A DNA stretch of 64,000 bases from Torreya grandis (taxonomy: Eukaryota; Streptophyta; Pinopsida; Cupressales; Taxaceae): positions 72,501-136,500 of the forward strand of contig JARHVA010005485.1 in assembly GCA_037957365.1 (NCBI GenBank), in the 5' to 3' direction. Each line of letters begins with the position of its first letter. The stretch's first letter is position 1. Positions 1-11,262 of this stretch are shown one piece after another. Made by a program: the position numbers and the translations under genes. The notes below the pieces were generated by a model, which made no database searches, had not been told where the DNA came from, and was given only the letters and a program-made list of their open reading frames with translations.

Positions 1-714
1 ATTTTTTTAATTAAAATTTGATGATGCACGTACAATGATAAGCCCCAAAACTGTAATATGTGAATATGAAATCTAAAAATTAAAGTATTTAACTTATAAA
101 TGTAAGTCCACATCAAACTAGGGTGTTTAACAAAGCCATTATGGGCCCACATATAAATCATTCTATGTATTATGGGGTGAAGTCCCTCCAAATTTAAACA
201 TTAAGATAACATTTCATTAGTTAAATTGATTCATTTAAATTTTGATATTGTGCAAGTGAAACAACTATTAAATACTAATTAAATAACAAAAATAAATTAC
301 ATTAAATACAATTAAAGAAAATGTGCATGATAATTCTTAGATGCCTCTCTATTCCACCTAACTATGGTGGCCAAAGATCTCTTTTATCTTCTCAAACATT
401 CCCTATCTCCCCTCGTTGTGCTCTTCCCCTTTTTTCTTGTGTCCTAAATGCTTATCCCACTATAATACACTAATACTAATTATTAATATATATAATATTT
501 ATATATTTATATTATTAATATTTACAATAATATTTGTATATAATAATATACTATATATATAAATAGTAATATATTATATATTATATTATCACTATTAATA
601 TATAATATTAATTTATATATTAATATTATATTTATTAATTATATATTCATGCATGACTTTTAAAAAATCACCATGGTTTCATAGTAAATAGGTGGTTCTC
701 TAGTTTCAATGTTT
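1..714. other. AT-rich non-coding sequence
   Basis: No coding frame or recognisable element. Positions about 480-650 are almost pure A/T with irregular TATTA/TATAA runs. Probably old decayed repeat. Confidence 0.6.
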
Positions 715-2192
715 TCATTTTCATCCCTAGTTGCATGCCATTTATTCCACCTATCTAAATTTATGCATGCAAACTATTTGATTTCTAAAGTCTGTTAGTT
801 TAAATTATACTTTCATTAAATTCATGAAAACATTTGAGACATAGAACCATGTAGATTCATTTCAAGTAATCTAAAAGGAATCAACATCATTGACTTTTTC
901 CCTCTGTTGGGAAATTTGGATTTGATAGAAAAGATTGTGTTTCCAATAATAACAATAATATTTTGGAACATGGAAGCCATTGGGGATAAAGTCATTTTGA
1001 TGTTACAATAAGTTTACCACTACTTAGATCTACTTACATTTTCCCAACCAATGCTAAAGAAAAGAACACAATTATGTATAATAAGTAAGTATAGGATGGT
1101 TTGCCATATGCTTTCTATAGCTACTTGGTATACCCTTCCATACAACATAAAAACTAGTAATATCAACTTGTTGTCTTTTTGGTAGAATGTATCCCTAGAT
1201 AGGTAAAAATTGTGATGAGTAAACTATGCATAAACCTGGACACAAACCTAAGTCATTAGCTCCTTTATAGACGGTAATATTTTGTTCTCTAGACTAAAAT
1301 CCTAGATTAAATGTCTTCATCACCACTTTTTGTATGCTCAATAATTTTTGTATGGATCAGAGGAGTTTGTCAATCTATATGGAACATAGATTTAGGTAGA
1401 CTAAAATAATGATATTGTCTCAAATTTGAGGCATCCTATCAATTCTCTACACCTAGCTCAACTATGGAACTCTCTATCATAAAACAATAAACTAAGTCTT
1501 AATGAACAAGACATATAGGATATGCCAGCACTATGTGTGTTTCTAGAATGGAATCAAGATCCCTAAGAAATTATCTATCACTCTTTTTATTTCAGTAGAA
1601 AATAAATATATCCAATTAAAATACTACCCCATGATTTTTTATGGATTCTTTTAATTTGTTTTGCCAAAAGGAAAAAGTCAAAATACTTAGTGGATATCCA
1701 TACAAATTAACTTTGGTTTACTTCTCACTGATTTTCATGGCTTATGTTATGGCTGGATTATGGCATTTAGTGAAAAACTAGCATAATAAGGCTTCATGAA
1801 AGCATATGTTAAAATTACATGAGTGGTTGCATGAATCCCCATGTCTGTAGCTCTCTACAATTATAAACAAGAAATAATATAAAAGAAGGTACCAATCATA
1901 ATAAGTCTATGTTTGATTTTTTCATTCTTATTCCACACTGATATTTTATTCATGGACATAATTCTAATCAGAGAAAAAAATCCTTACAAAGTCTCTTTGG
2001 ATGCTTTGCCTATTCCCCTTTGTACATTTCTATTATACATTACATGTCAAAGTATAAAAATTATGAATCTTATTGTTTATTATCATTCTGGAACAGGAGA
2101 ATGAAACTAAAAATTTAGTGTGTCAGTGTTGAAATGGGTCAAATAGTATATTCTTTATTTTATCTCTTGTGAGATGAATCTGGAGGCTTCAC
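715..2192. repeat. Tandem 1.5-kb duplication, copy 1
   Basis: This segment aligns along its length with 2193-3690 at an offset of about 1470-1490 bp. Shared landmarks include the run around 842 (TAGAACCATG, again at 2311) and the run around 2111 (AAATTTAG, again at 3602). The copies differ by many substitutions and small indels, so the duplication is old. The small open frame at 1913-2104 lies inside it, is not recognisable and is not conserved as an open frame in the second copy. The repeat could be two adjacent LTRs of a lost element, but I find no convincing TG...CA ends or target duplication. Confidence 0.8.
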
Positions 2193-3690
2193 CCCACTCT
2201 TGCACATTGTTTATTCCACTTATCTAAATATATGCATGTAAATTATGTGATTTCAAAAGTCTATTAGTTTAAATTATACTTTCATTAGAAGCATACAAAC
2301 ATCTAAGACATAGAACCATGTGGATTCATTTCAATCAATTTGCAAGGAATCAACATCATTGATTTTGGCCCTCCATTGGGAAATTTGAATTTGATAGCAA
2401 AGAGTGAATTTATAATAATAATAATTATTATTATTATTATTATTTAGAAGGTGGAATACATTGGGGAAAAGTTCATTTTGATGTTACAATAAGTTTATCA
2501 TTGCTTAAATTTTCTTACATTTTTCCAACTAATGATAAATAATAGAACGCAAGTGTGTATAATAGGTAAGTATAGGATGGTTTGCCATATGTTTTCCACA
2601 TCTACTTGGTATACCCTTCCATACATCACATAAATGAGTAGTATCAACTCATTATCTTTTGGTAAAATGTATCTATAGATAGGTAGAAATTATGATGAGT
2701 AAACTATGCATAAAATTGGATACAAACCTAAGTAATTATCACCTCTGTAGCTATTAATAGTTCATTCTCTGAGCTAAAATATTGAATTAAATGTCTCTAT
2801 CCCTAATTTCTGTATGATCAATCATTTTTATCTGGATCAGAGGAGTTTGTCAATTTGTATGGAACACAAATGTAGTTAGACTGAAATAAATGATATTGTC
2901 TCAAATTTTGGCATCCTATCAAATATCTATGCCCAACTCAAAGCTGACACTCTTTGTCCTAAAATGATAAACTAAGTCTGAATGAATAAGATATTTTGGG
3001 TATGCATGTGCCAAGTGTGTTTCTAGAATATAATCAACAACCCTAATAAATTATCTATATCACTCCTTTTGTTTCATTAGACAATTAATATGTCTAATTA
3101 CAATACCACACCTTATTTTTTAATGGATTATTTTATTTTGGTTTTCCAAAAGGAGAAAGGCAAAATATTTAGTGGGTATCCATACAAATTAAATTTGGTT
3201 TACTGATAACTTATTTTCATGGCTTATGTTGTGGCTTGATTATGGAACTTAGTGGAAAATTGGCATAATAAGGTTTCATGAAAGCATATGTTAACATTAC
3301 ATGAGTAGTTTCATGACTCCTTGTGTTTGTGGTTCTCTACAGTTCTGAATAAGCACTAGTAAAAAAGAAGGTACCAATCCTAATAAGTCTATGATCAGAT
3401 TTTTCATTCTTATTCCAAATTGTTATTCTATTCATGGACATAATTTTTCTCAGAAAAAGAAATTTAAAAAATCATTACAATGTCTCTTTAGATTTTCTAC
3501 CTATTCCCCTCTGCACATTTATGTTATACATTGCACATCAAAGTAGAAAAAATAGCACTCTTATTATTTGTTATCATTCTACAACAAAAGACTAAAATTG
3601 AAAATTTAGCTATCAATGTTGGAATGGGCTAAATAATATATTCTTTATTTTGTCTCTTGTGAGTTGAATATGGGGGCTTCTCTCTACTAT
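2193..3690. repeat. Tandem 1.5-kb duplication, copy 2
   Basis: Second, diverged copy of the preceding segment in the same orientation. It contains an (AAT)n-(ATT)n run at about 2413-2443 that could fold back on itself; copy 1 has only a few AAT units there (about 946-961). No coding content is visible. Confidence 0.8.
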
Positions 3691-4429
3691 ATAAGCCTCT
3701 GGCTAATAAAAATATATGAAAAGGACTTTCCTCTTAAAACATGACATGGATTAAAATAATATTCCATCTAAATTTAAATGGAAATTTTAAATAAAAGAGA
3801 ATTGTATCTTATAATGCCACATGGATTAAATTAAAAGAGATGTGTAGCTTAAAATGTATCATCATTTAAATGATATGCAATCTAATTTCGAATTTAAATT
3901 TATTTAAGAAGAATTCGAAGAAAACTTGATTTCAAAGGTTACCATACACAATCTAAATGGGGTTCTATTGATTGAAAATATTTATTTAATAGTAGTTTTA
4001 TATTTGTTTTATACATTTATTTGTGAATAAGTATTTTGGTTCAAAGTTAATCATAGTTATATTTTAATTGACTTTTATAATTTAAAAGTTTATTATTTTT
4101 GAGATAATTTTTAATTTATTTTTCATATTATAAATCATCTTATTAAAACAAGACTATCTCAAAATCATGAAACTTATGTTAATAAATTATTTTAAATTAG
4201 TTAAGTATTATGTGGAATTATAGTTAAAAAGTGGTGTATAAAAACTTAAATATTTTTGTTATATTTTCTCTATAGAGGAAAAAGGGAGATATATCTGAAA
4301 AACGGTTAAAGATCATGTGGCAAATATATGATATAAAATTGACTATGTAAGAAATAATAGTTGGTATTGGAAAAACATTTGTACAAAATTAAATATTTTA
4401 TTTGTATTGAGGAGAAAAAACTAAATGCC
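3691..4429. other. AT-rich sequence, nothing recognised
   Basis: I see no gene, terminal repeat or clear homology to other parts of the window in this stretch. Confidence 0.5.
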
Positions 4430-4860
4430 ATGGACAATCATTATCAAAAGCATGAGATAAAAGAAGCCATGGAAATAGGAAGGCACACCCAACTTAAATA
4501 AAGAAGAAGACATGTAAAGCTTAATCAAACATGAAGACATATCATTAATAAATTTAAATTAAAAATAACCTTCATTCAAAGGGGTGATTTCAATGAATTA
4601 ATGTATATGTCAAAATAATAATTTTATTTATAAAATATAAATAAAAGAAACATATTTAAGTATATGTTAATTTTAATTATATTTTTAAATGTAGGTTAGT
4701 AGAACCTTTACTCAATTAAAAATAAAAAATAAAATGTATCACAATATTAATTATTAATGTTTTGTTATAATTTTATTTAATTTTATCAATCACAATTAAT
4801 AAGGCTACTCTCTATTTTAATGATTATAATATTTACTTCCACTAACATAGACATTCTTTC
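4430..4860 (+). mobile_element. Penelope-like element, 3' tail of a truncated upstream copy
   Basis: This stretch is a diverged direct repeat of 12208-12786. Its first 150 bp translate to remnants of the end of a PLE endonuclease ORF (KEAMEI, then RHT and LN-like residues, then HIINKF), matching the same point of the downstream copy; the remainder is matching non-coding tail. It therefore looks like the 3' end of a 5'-truncated PLE lying head-to-tail upstream of the fuller copy. Partial tandem copies of this kind produce the pseudo-LTRs described for Penelope-like elements. No ORF is intact. Confidence 0.65.
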
Positions 4861-4866
4861 AAATAT

Positions 4867-5127
4867 TTGGGCCATCCATGTGGAGAACAGGTCTATTTTG
4901 GTTGCAACATGAGGATTGTAATTAAAACACCTCTTGTAGATTTGGTAGTTGAAATCATGGGATATCCAAGTAAGGAGAGGAATACATTGTATGTAGTGGT
5001 TCTGATGCCTTTGGTGGGGTTCGCACGTGAGAATAGTATTGTTGGTGAGAAGATGGAGCGAGAGGTTTTGAAGGGGAGCTCATGTGAAGGTAATATGACT
5101 TGGTTTTGGCATATATATTGTATATAG
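4867..5127 (+). other. Unrecognised 86-codon open frame
   Basis: An open frame of 86 codons lies between the upstream PLE tail and the first PLE coding remnants. I do not recognise the protein. It has no clear domain, signal peptide or repeat. It could be part of the PLE 5' region or simply chance. There is no support for expression. Confidence 0.2.
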
Positions 5128-5394
5128 TAATAATATTAGTGAATATTATTATTGTATAAGCTCAAAGTTACATAGATTGTTCATGTTTTGGATTATTATA
5201 TCAGATTATAATTGTTGAGTAAGTGTACATCTAAATTTGAGCATTCTTTTAGCTAAGCAGTGGCAATTAGGGGAATCTAATATAGCAATGTCTCATAGGG
5301 AAATAAATTGTCCCTATCTAATTGACCCTCCATATTAGGTATCTATAAATATTTGTACCTTAGTGAATAGGCTATAAACCAATATCCTCACCAA

Positions 5395-6159
5395 TTGAAC
5401 TACAACCCTTTTGATAATAAAATTAATCTGTTGAATAAAAATACATTTCAAAATAATAAAAATATTTACAATAACAATAACAACAACAACAATAATAATA
5501 GTATTAAATTTGAAAATATTAATAGTATTACTAATTTTACTAAATTTAAAAATAATAATAAGAATTTGTCTAAGCATGTTGTATCAAATTCAGAAGAAAA
5601 GTTAGTTTTCAATTTCTTTGATACTTACATATAAAGTAATAAATAATTTTACACTAACTATGATACATTTCAAGCTTCCCACAATAAATATTATTATAGA
5701 AAAATGGAGGTAATTTATGGTCTTAAATAAGAATGAAGAGATTTTAATTGTCAAGGTGGATAAGGGAAATGCTACAATAATAATAAATAGGAGGGACTAT
5801 ATATGATATCAAAATGGAGAACCATATAAAAAATAGTGGTAGTTATCAAAGGCTTGTTTATTACCCAATGTTATTCATAATCAATTAGATTAGAAAACTA
5901 TATAAGCATCATCTTCGGATGAATTTGGAGAGAAAAAGATACTTCTTAACAAAGAGGTAATGCATAGAATATACAATGCTCAATAAATCCATAAAGTATA
6001 TATATATTTGATACCAATTGTTGATACCATTGATTCTCCTACCTACAACCTCATATTTTTATTTGAAAAATAAATAAAACTCTTTTATGTTAATATTATA
6101 TTGTATTTTATACATGATTCAATAGAATTTATAAAAAACTCTCAAGGATAAAAAGGTCG
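5395..6159 (+). pseudogene. Penelope-like element, N-terminal part of reverse transcriptase (broken)
   Basis: Reading the plus strand with frame changes gives landmarks of a PLE reverse transcriptase in the right order. First comes an Asn-rich low-complexity start (AAC/AAT repeats near 5471-5501) followed by NLSKHVVSNSEEKLV. Then about 5652-5806 gives NEEILIVKVDKGNATIII and NRRDY, the DKGNATVxM block of PLEs. Around 6000-6060 lies IHK, then IVDTIDSPTYNL (family: PKIHKPG, PLRPIVSSIGSPTYNLAK), and at about 6120-6145 DSIEFIKNSQ. Several stops and frameshifts are present. The coding sense resumes at 11263 after the TE-B insertion, with one copy of TE-B's target duplication at 6160-6164. PLEs of this type are known from conifers. 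The gene is dead. Confidence 0.75.
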
Positions 6160-6164
6160 AGAAA
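6160..6164. repeat. Target site duplication AGAAA of TE-B (left)
   Basis: AGAAA directly precedes the left LTR and is repeated exactly at 11258-11262 after the right LTR. Confidence 0.9.
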
Positions 6165-7755
6165 TGATCTGTAAACTACACTGATAAACTCAAAGTGAAG
6201 TTTCAAGTATGAATATTGAGATTCTCAAAACTTAAAAAATTCTCAAAAAACTCAAAAGAACTTGAAAAATGTTTTGGCAAAAATGTTCTTAGTTGTTGAG
6301 TTGGATTGGAATTGTCAAAAGACTTGTTACTTCCATTTACCAATTAAACTGGTTTTTAATAATGTTGTGTTATAATTGTCGAATTGTAGATGACTTGCAT
6401 GAGTTCATTTACTAATTAAAATCAAATCAAAAAATTGAGACAAAATCATGCATCAAAATGACAATTTACCAAAACACGAAACATGATAACGGAGTTTGGC
6501 TCAATAATTGATGCCTACATCTCCAGGTTCTCCAAAGGAGTGGACCATTTTCATTAAGGGCACTTCAAACACCTAGAAACAATAAAAAACTTTCCTGCAA
6601 GTTGATATCTCAATGCAAGAATTCACCTTCACCGTGACTAAAATCAAGCCCAGCACCTTCAAATTTTGCAAGTCTTCATAATCACCTGCAAAGTTGCTTC
6701 AAAAGTCCTATAAATCTCCTCTATGGGTTGAAATATACTCCTCCAATATGCAAATTGGATATAAAAAAGTATTGATACTATGTATTATGGAAGGAAAATG
6801 GATAAAAATACATTACATAATCTTTCCCAAAGCTTTTACAAAGTCTTGGCCTCTTAAAAATAAAAACAGAGTCCAAAATTGATTAACTTCAAATAGAAAT
6901 TTGTGCCTTAAATAGCACTTAGACCCCCACAACACAAGCGGTCAAGGCTTATCCCTTTTGGGTGACAGGTTAGGGGTTCAAAACCACTGCACTCCTTTTT
7001 AGGCACTTGGGCATGCATTTGAAAACTTCCTCCACCTTTTTTGGTGCGCTTGACTTCTTCTTTATCCCACATTGGCTACGTGGAAAGTGGTTGCATGCTT
7101 TAAGAAGATTGGCATCCTCCTTGAATATGTTAATGACCATTTTTATGGGAGACTTGGGCACTAAGTTTAGCCTATACGTAGGCACCGTTGAAGTTTTCCA
7201 TGTGACTCGGCTAAGAACTCTCCTGATCTCCCTCAGGGTCGCCACCTTGCTCAATGAGTTGATCTCACGCTTAACTCCATGTGGCATGTTGATGATGTGG
7301 CATGTCATCAAACCATTTTTTTCAAACTATTCATTTTTCCAAGTGTCAACCTCTGATAGGTCCAAATGTCAAAACAACTTCGAAACACATGCTACATGTC
7401 GTAAGAGACATTTGTTGACCAATCTTCAAATGGCCATAATAGGAGCTCCCAAACTTGGATTTATGTTTCAACAAATGCGTCAGAAAGCTCTCAACGAGAT
7501 CTACAGTGTGCCACCACTAAAACTCTAATTTTGAACCATTATCAAAACTAAATTTCAAGCTTTGACTTGGCATGTCTATTCTCATGTTTATCATATTCTG
7601 GGACGTGGCAGATGGATCACGAGCTATGTGGCTCGGTAAAGTGGTTGGTTTCTCCCATGTGGTCAGGGCATGATGTTACCAAAAAATTATCCCTCTTCAT
7701 ATGGGATTTCTATGGACTTGTGATTTCAAATCTATGGACTCCCAATTTCTGATCA
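6165..7755 (-). repeat. TE-B 3' LTR
   Basis: 1591-bp LTR, TGATC...GATCA. It is the 3' LTR because the polypurine tract abuts its right edge on the minus strand. Open frames inside it (6694-6882, 6970-7311, 7007-7528, 7567-7752) are partly conserved in the other LTR but not recognisable; I do not call them genes. Confidence 0.9.
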
Positions 7756-7764
7756 CACCTCCCT
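7756..7764 (-). other. TE-B polypurine tract
   Basis: On the minus strand the sequence is AGGGAGGTG immediately before the 3' LTR (TGATCAG). Purine-only and correctly placed for plus-strand priming. Confidence 0.8.
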
Positions 7765-8443
7765 AATGGAGGGCTTTTGGTCTCCAAAAGTCTAATTTCC
7801 CCTGAAACTACAAACTAGTCTACTTCATCCATGAAAATAGGACCCAATCATAGCAAGAGGTATAAATAATTTCATTAAAATGATTCACAATAAAACTACA
7901 AAAATTCCTAATCTAAAGGCATGGGTAAGTGAATCTGCAACTTCTAAAGTGATTACAACATATCAAACTGCCTGCCCAAATGTCACATCCTATAAAGCGA
8001 TGAATTGCCAAAAATTGAAAAACTCCCAATGTAACTATAAGACAATTTTATAATGCCAACAACATACAATAAATTATATGTACATGTTGCAATACAATGC
8101 CCTAGTATAGGACTTATATGCTAAGCAAATGCGAACAACCAAAAGTGTATGTTGCCTAACATCTAAACATGCCCATAGGGTCTCAACAATGCATCTATAC
8201 ATCCATGTGAAAAAATAGATACATTAAAAATAGTAGTCAAATAAGTGTTTTAAGGAATTATCTCAACCTAAAACATGCATTCTGCTATTATCTCCAACTG
8301 ATCAAATGAGTTCAAGTCCTCTAGACAACTCACACAGCATAAATAGGAGATTCAAAACTTAGAGTTATCAAAAAGTGAGAATTGAAAAACTTCATATGAT
8401 AAACATGTCTTGAAGTGTTCCCACCAACTCTAATCTACATCTA
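7765..8443 (-). other. TE-B internal non-coding part
   Basis: About 680 bp between the end of the gag-like ORF and the polypurine tract, where pol would be expected. I see no RT, integrase or protease motif on either strand. It could be a deletion scar or the untranslated region of an element that never carried pol. Confidence 0.6.
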
Positions 8444-9541
8444 TCAAAGCTTGTTCATTCCCTTAGGTGAATTCTTAACCATGCTTTGCAAAAATAATGT
8501 AGTGATAATCCACTTAACCATTTCTTTCTTCCTAGTGAAATTGATTGTCTTAGTGGATTCCTTAGCATCATTATGGATTGATTTAACTTCATTGACCTTA
8601 TTAATAGGTTGATAAATCATCTTAGTTTTACTATTTATATAAGGATAAGATGATTGAATTTTATAACAATGATCAATCTGATGTCTACTCATATAGCAAT
8701 GAGTGCAAACAACCTTCATAGGTGAGGTCTCCCTTTTACCTCTTCTCACTTTGCCATGATAAGAATGGTTCTTAACACCTGTAATCTACTTAAGCAAAGC
8801 ATGTCTCTTCCAACAAAATTCAACACTGTAGTTATTCATCCCACAAAAAATGTATGGAAATGATTGCATTATCTTTTGAATGTTAAATCCAAATTTCTTA
8901 AACATAAAAAGTGGATCAGAAGATTTAGTGCTAACTCTAGTGTAGGAACTAGGAGGTGGAATATCAATACCTCTTCTACCTTCCTTCTTACATCGTACAT
9001 GCTCTACTAGTGGCCTTGGTCCTTTGCTATTAGAATCTTGTCTTCTTTTAGCCATGGAGCAAGTTTCTCTAATTTCCACCTACTCACTAGTGTAACCCAA
9101 ACTTGCATGAAGAGATCTATGCTCTACTTGTATTGGGTTAGTAATTCCTTGGCCATCTTGACCAAGAACTATTCCATTAAATCCCATTTTCATCAACAAT
9201 TTGGATCTTATACCCTTAGTATGTTGTTCAAAACTACCAAAAGCATCATTACTTGAATCCGAATCTGAATGGAAAGAAGAAGATGAAGATTCATATGGTG
9301 AAAAACTTACACTGCACTCAATCATAGTCTCTACATCTGAAGTTGAAGGCTTTACCTTTTCACACTCACCACATTGTAATCTAATCAAGAGCTCATCCTT
9401 GGATTTGAGCTCTGATTTTAAACTTGTAATTTGCTCTTTAAGGGAATAGAGCTTGCATCTCAGGAATGCATTCTCATCCTGAATCTAGCTATTGATGCTT
9501 TTAAGCTCTTCTATCTTGGCTTTATGTGACAACTTGCCCAT
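8444..9541 (-). pseudogene. TE-B gag-like protein: coiled coil, G-patch and two zinc knuckles
   Basis: One frame runs from ATG at 9541 to TGA at 8444 (about 365 codons), broken by only three internal stops, all TAG (near 9487, at 9082-9080 and 8788-8786). N-terminal part: Lys/Glu/Leu-rich heptads (KIEELKSIN, LKEQITSLKSELKSKDELL), probably coiled coil. Then a Ser/Asp-rich stretch, then a G-patch at about 9217-9091 (SKLLMKMGFNGIVLGQDGQG, PIQVE, ASLGY). A first zinc knuckle at about 8854-8813 has its first Cys and its His both changed to Tyr (YIFCGMNNYSVEFC). A second at about 8707-8666 is intact (CTHCYMSRHQIDHC, CX2CX4HX4C). Gag-type RNA binding is inferred from the knuckles and the position after the PBS. 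A G-patch in a plant Gag-like protein is unusual. Confidence 0.75.
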
Positions 9542-9663
9542 GGTTTCCTACAAACACACTGATTCCACAACTACACACTACAATCTAATCAAGCGATATT
9601 GAAAACCAATAAATTGAAAGCAACTGCCAAAACTTAATCAGAAGACAACCTAGCTTTCTAACT

Positions 9664-9675
9664 ACTCTGATACCA
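9664..9675 (-). other. TE-B primer binding site (initiator tRNA-Met type)
   Basis: Minus strand TGGTATCAGAGT, three bases after the end of the 5' LTR. It matches the plant initiator-tRNA-Met PBS TGGTATCAGAGC in 11 of 12 positions. Confidence 0.85.
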
Positions 9676-9678
9676 ACT

Positions 9679-11257
9679 TGATCCATAAACTACATTGATA
9701 AAATCAAAGTGAAGTTTCAAGTACAAATAATAAAATTATCAAAACTTAACAAATTCTCAAAAAACTCAAAAGAACTTGCAAAAGTTTTTGGCAAAAATGT
9801 TCTTGGTTGTTGAGTTGGATTGAAATTGTCAAAAGACTTGTTACTTCCATTTACCAATTAAACTAGTTTTTAATAATTTTGTGTTATAATTTTCAAATTG
9901 TAGATTGCTTTCATGAGTTCGTTTACTAATTAAAATCAAATCAGCAAATTGAGACAAAATCATGCATCAAAATGACAATTTACCAAAACATAAAACGTGA
10001 TAACAGAGTTCAACACAATAATTGATGCCTACATCTCTAGGTTCTCCAAAGGAGTGGACTGTTTCCATTAAGTTCACTTCAAACACCTGGAAATAATAAA
10101 CAACTTTCCTACAAGTTGATATCTCAATGCAAGAATTCACCTTCACTGTGACTGAAATCAAGACCAGCACCTTCAAATTTTGCAAGTCTTCATAATCACC
10201 TGCAAAATTGCTTCAAAAGTCCTATAAATATCCTCTATGGGTTGAAATATACTCCTTCAATATGCAAATTGGATATAACAGAGTATTAATACTATGTATT
10301 ATGGCTGAAAAATGGATAAAAATCCATTACATAAGCTTTCCCAAATCTTTTACAAAGTCTCAGCCTCTCAAAAATAAAAACAGAGTCCAAAATTGATTAA
10401 CTTCAAATAGAAATTCATGCCTTAAATAGCACTTAGACCCCCATAACACAAGCATTCAAGACTTATCCCTTTTGGGTGATATGTCAGGGGTTCAAAACTA
10501 CTACCCTCCTTTTTAGGCACTTGGGCATGCATTTGAAAACTTCCTCCACCTTTTTTGGTGCACTTTATCCCACATTAGCTGCATGAAAAGTGGTTGCATG
10601 CTTTAAGAAGCTTGGCATCCTCCTTGAATATGTCAACACCCCTTTTTATGGGAGACTTGGGTGCTAAGTTTAACCTATACATAGGCACCATTGAAGTTTT
10701 CCATGTGACTTAGCTAAGAACTATCCTGATCTCCCTCGAGCTCGCCACCTTGCTCAATGAGTTGATCTCATGCTTAACTCCATGTGGCATGTTGATGATG
10801 TGGCATGTCATCAAACCATTTTTTTCAAATCATTCATTTTGCCAAGTGTCGACTCTGATAGGTCCAAATGTCGAAACAACCTCAAAACACGTGCCACATG
10901 TTATAAGAGACATTTTTTGACCAATCTTCAAATGGCCATAATAAGAGATCCCAAACTTGGATTTATGTTCTAAAAAATGCATCAAAAAGCTCTCAATGAG
11001 CTCTACAATGTGCCACCACTGAAACTCTAAATTGGAACCATTATTAGAACCAAATTTTGAGCTTTGACTTGGCATGTCTATTCTCATATTTATCATATTC
11101 TGGGACGTGGCAGATGGATCACAAGCTATGTGGCTCGGTAAAGTGGCTAGTTTCTCCCATGTGGCTGGGGCATGATGTTACCAAACAATTATCCCTCTTC
11201 ATGTGGGATTTCTATGGACTTATGATTTATAATCTACAGACTCCCAATTTCTGATCA
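9679..11257 (-). repeat. TE-B 5' LTR
   Basis: 1579-bp LTR with TGATC...GATCA ends, adjacent to the PBS. Its right edge abuts the second AGAAA target copy at 11258-11262. Open frames inside (10208-10396, 10770-10973, 11057-11254) mirror those of the other LTR and are not recognisable. Confidence 0.9.
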
Positions 11258-11262
11258 AGAAA

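Larger units (their letters stand above)
6165..11257 (-). mobile_element. TE-B: complete LTR retrotransposon without pol, nested in the PLE
   Basis: Two direct repeats (6165-7755 and 9679-11257) both start TGATC and end GATCA, a perfect 5-bp terminal inverted repeat, and are flanked by AGAAA. A primer binding site and a polypurine tract are adjacent to the LTRs and show that the element reads on the minus strand. The internal region is only 1.9 kb: it holds a gag-like ORF (9541 to 8444) and about 680 bp without coding signal. No protease, reverse transcriptase, RNase H or integrase is present, so the element depended on a partner. The LTRs differ by roughly 8-10 percent by eye. I cannot assign Ty1/copia or Ty3/gypsy without pol. 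Confidence 0.9.

Noticed and set aside
5335..5577. Minus-strand hydrophobic open frame
   Set aside because: It is the antisense shadow of the Asn-rich AAC/AAT stretch of the PLE.
9664..9675. A tRNA-Met gene near the TGGTATCAGAG sequence (also at 48516 and 45683)
   Set aside because: Only the 12-18 bases complementary to the tRNA 3' end are present, next to LTRs, as expected of a primer binding site.
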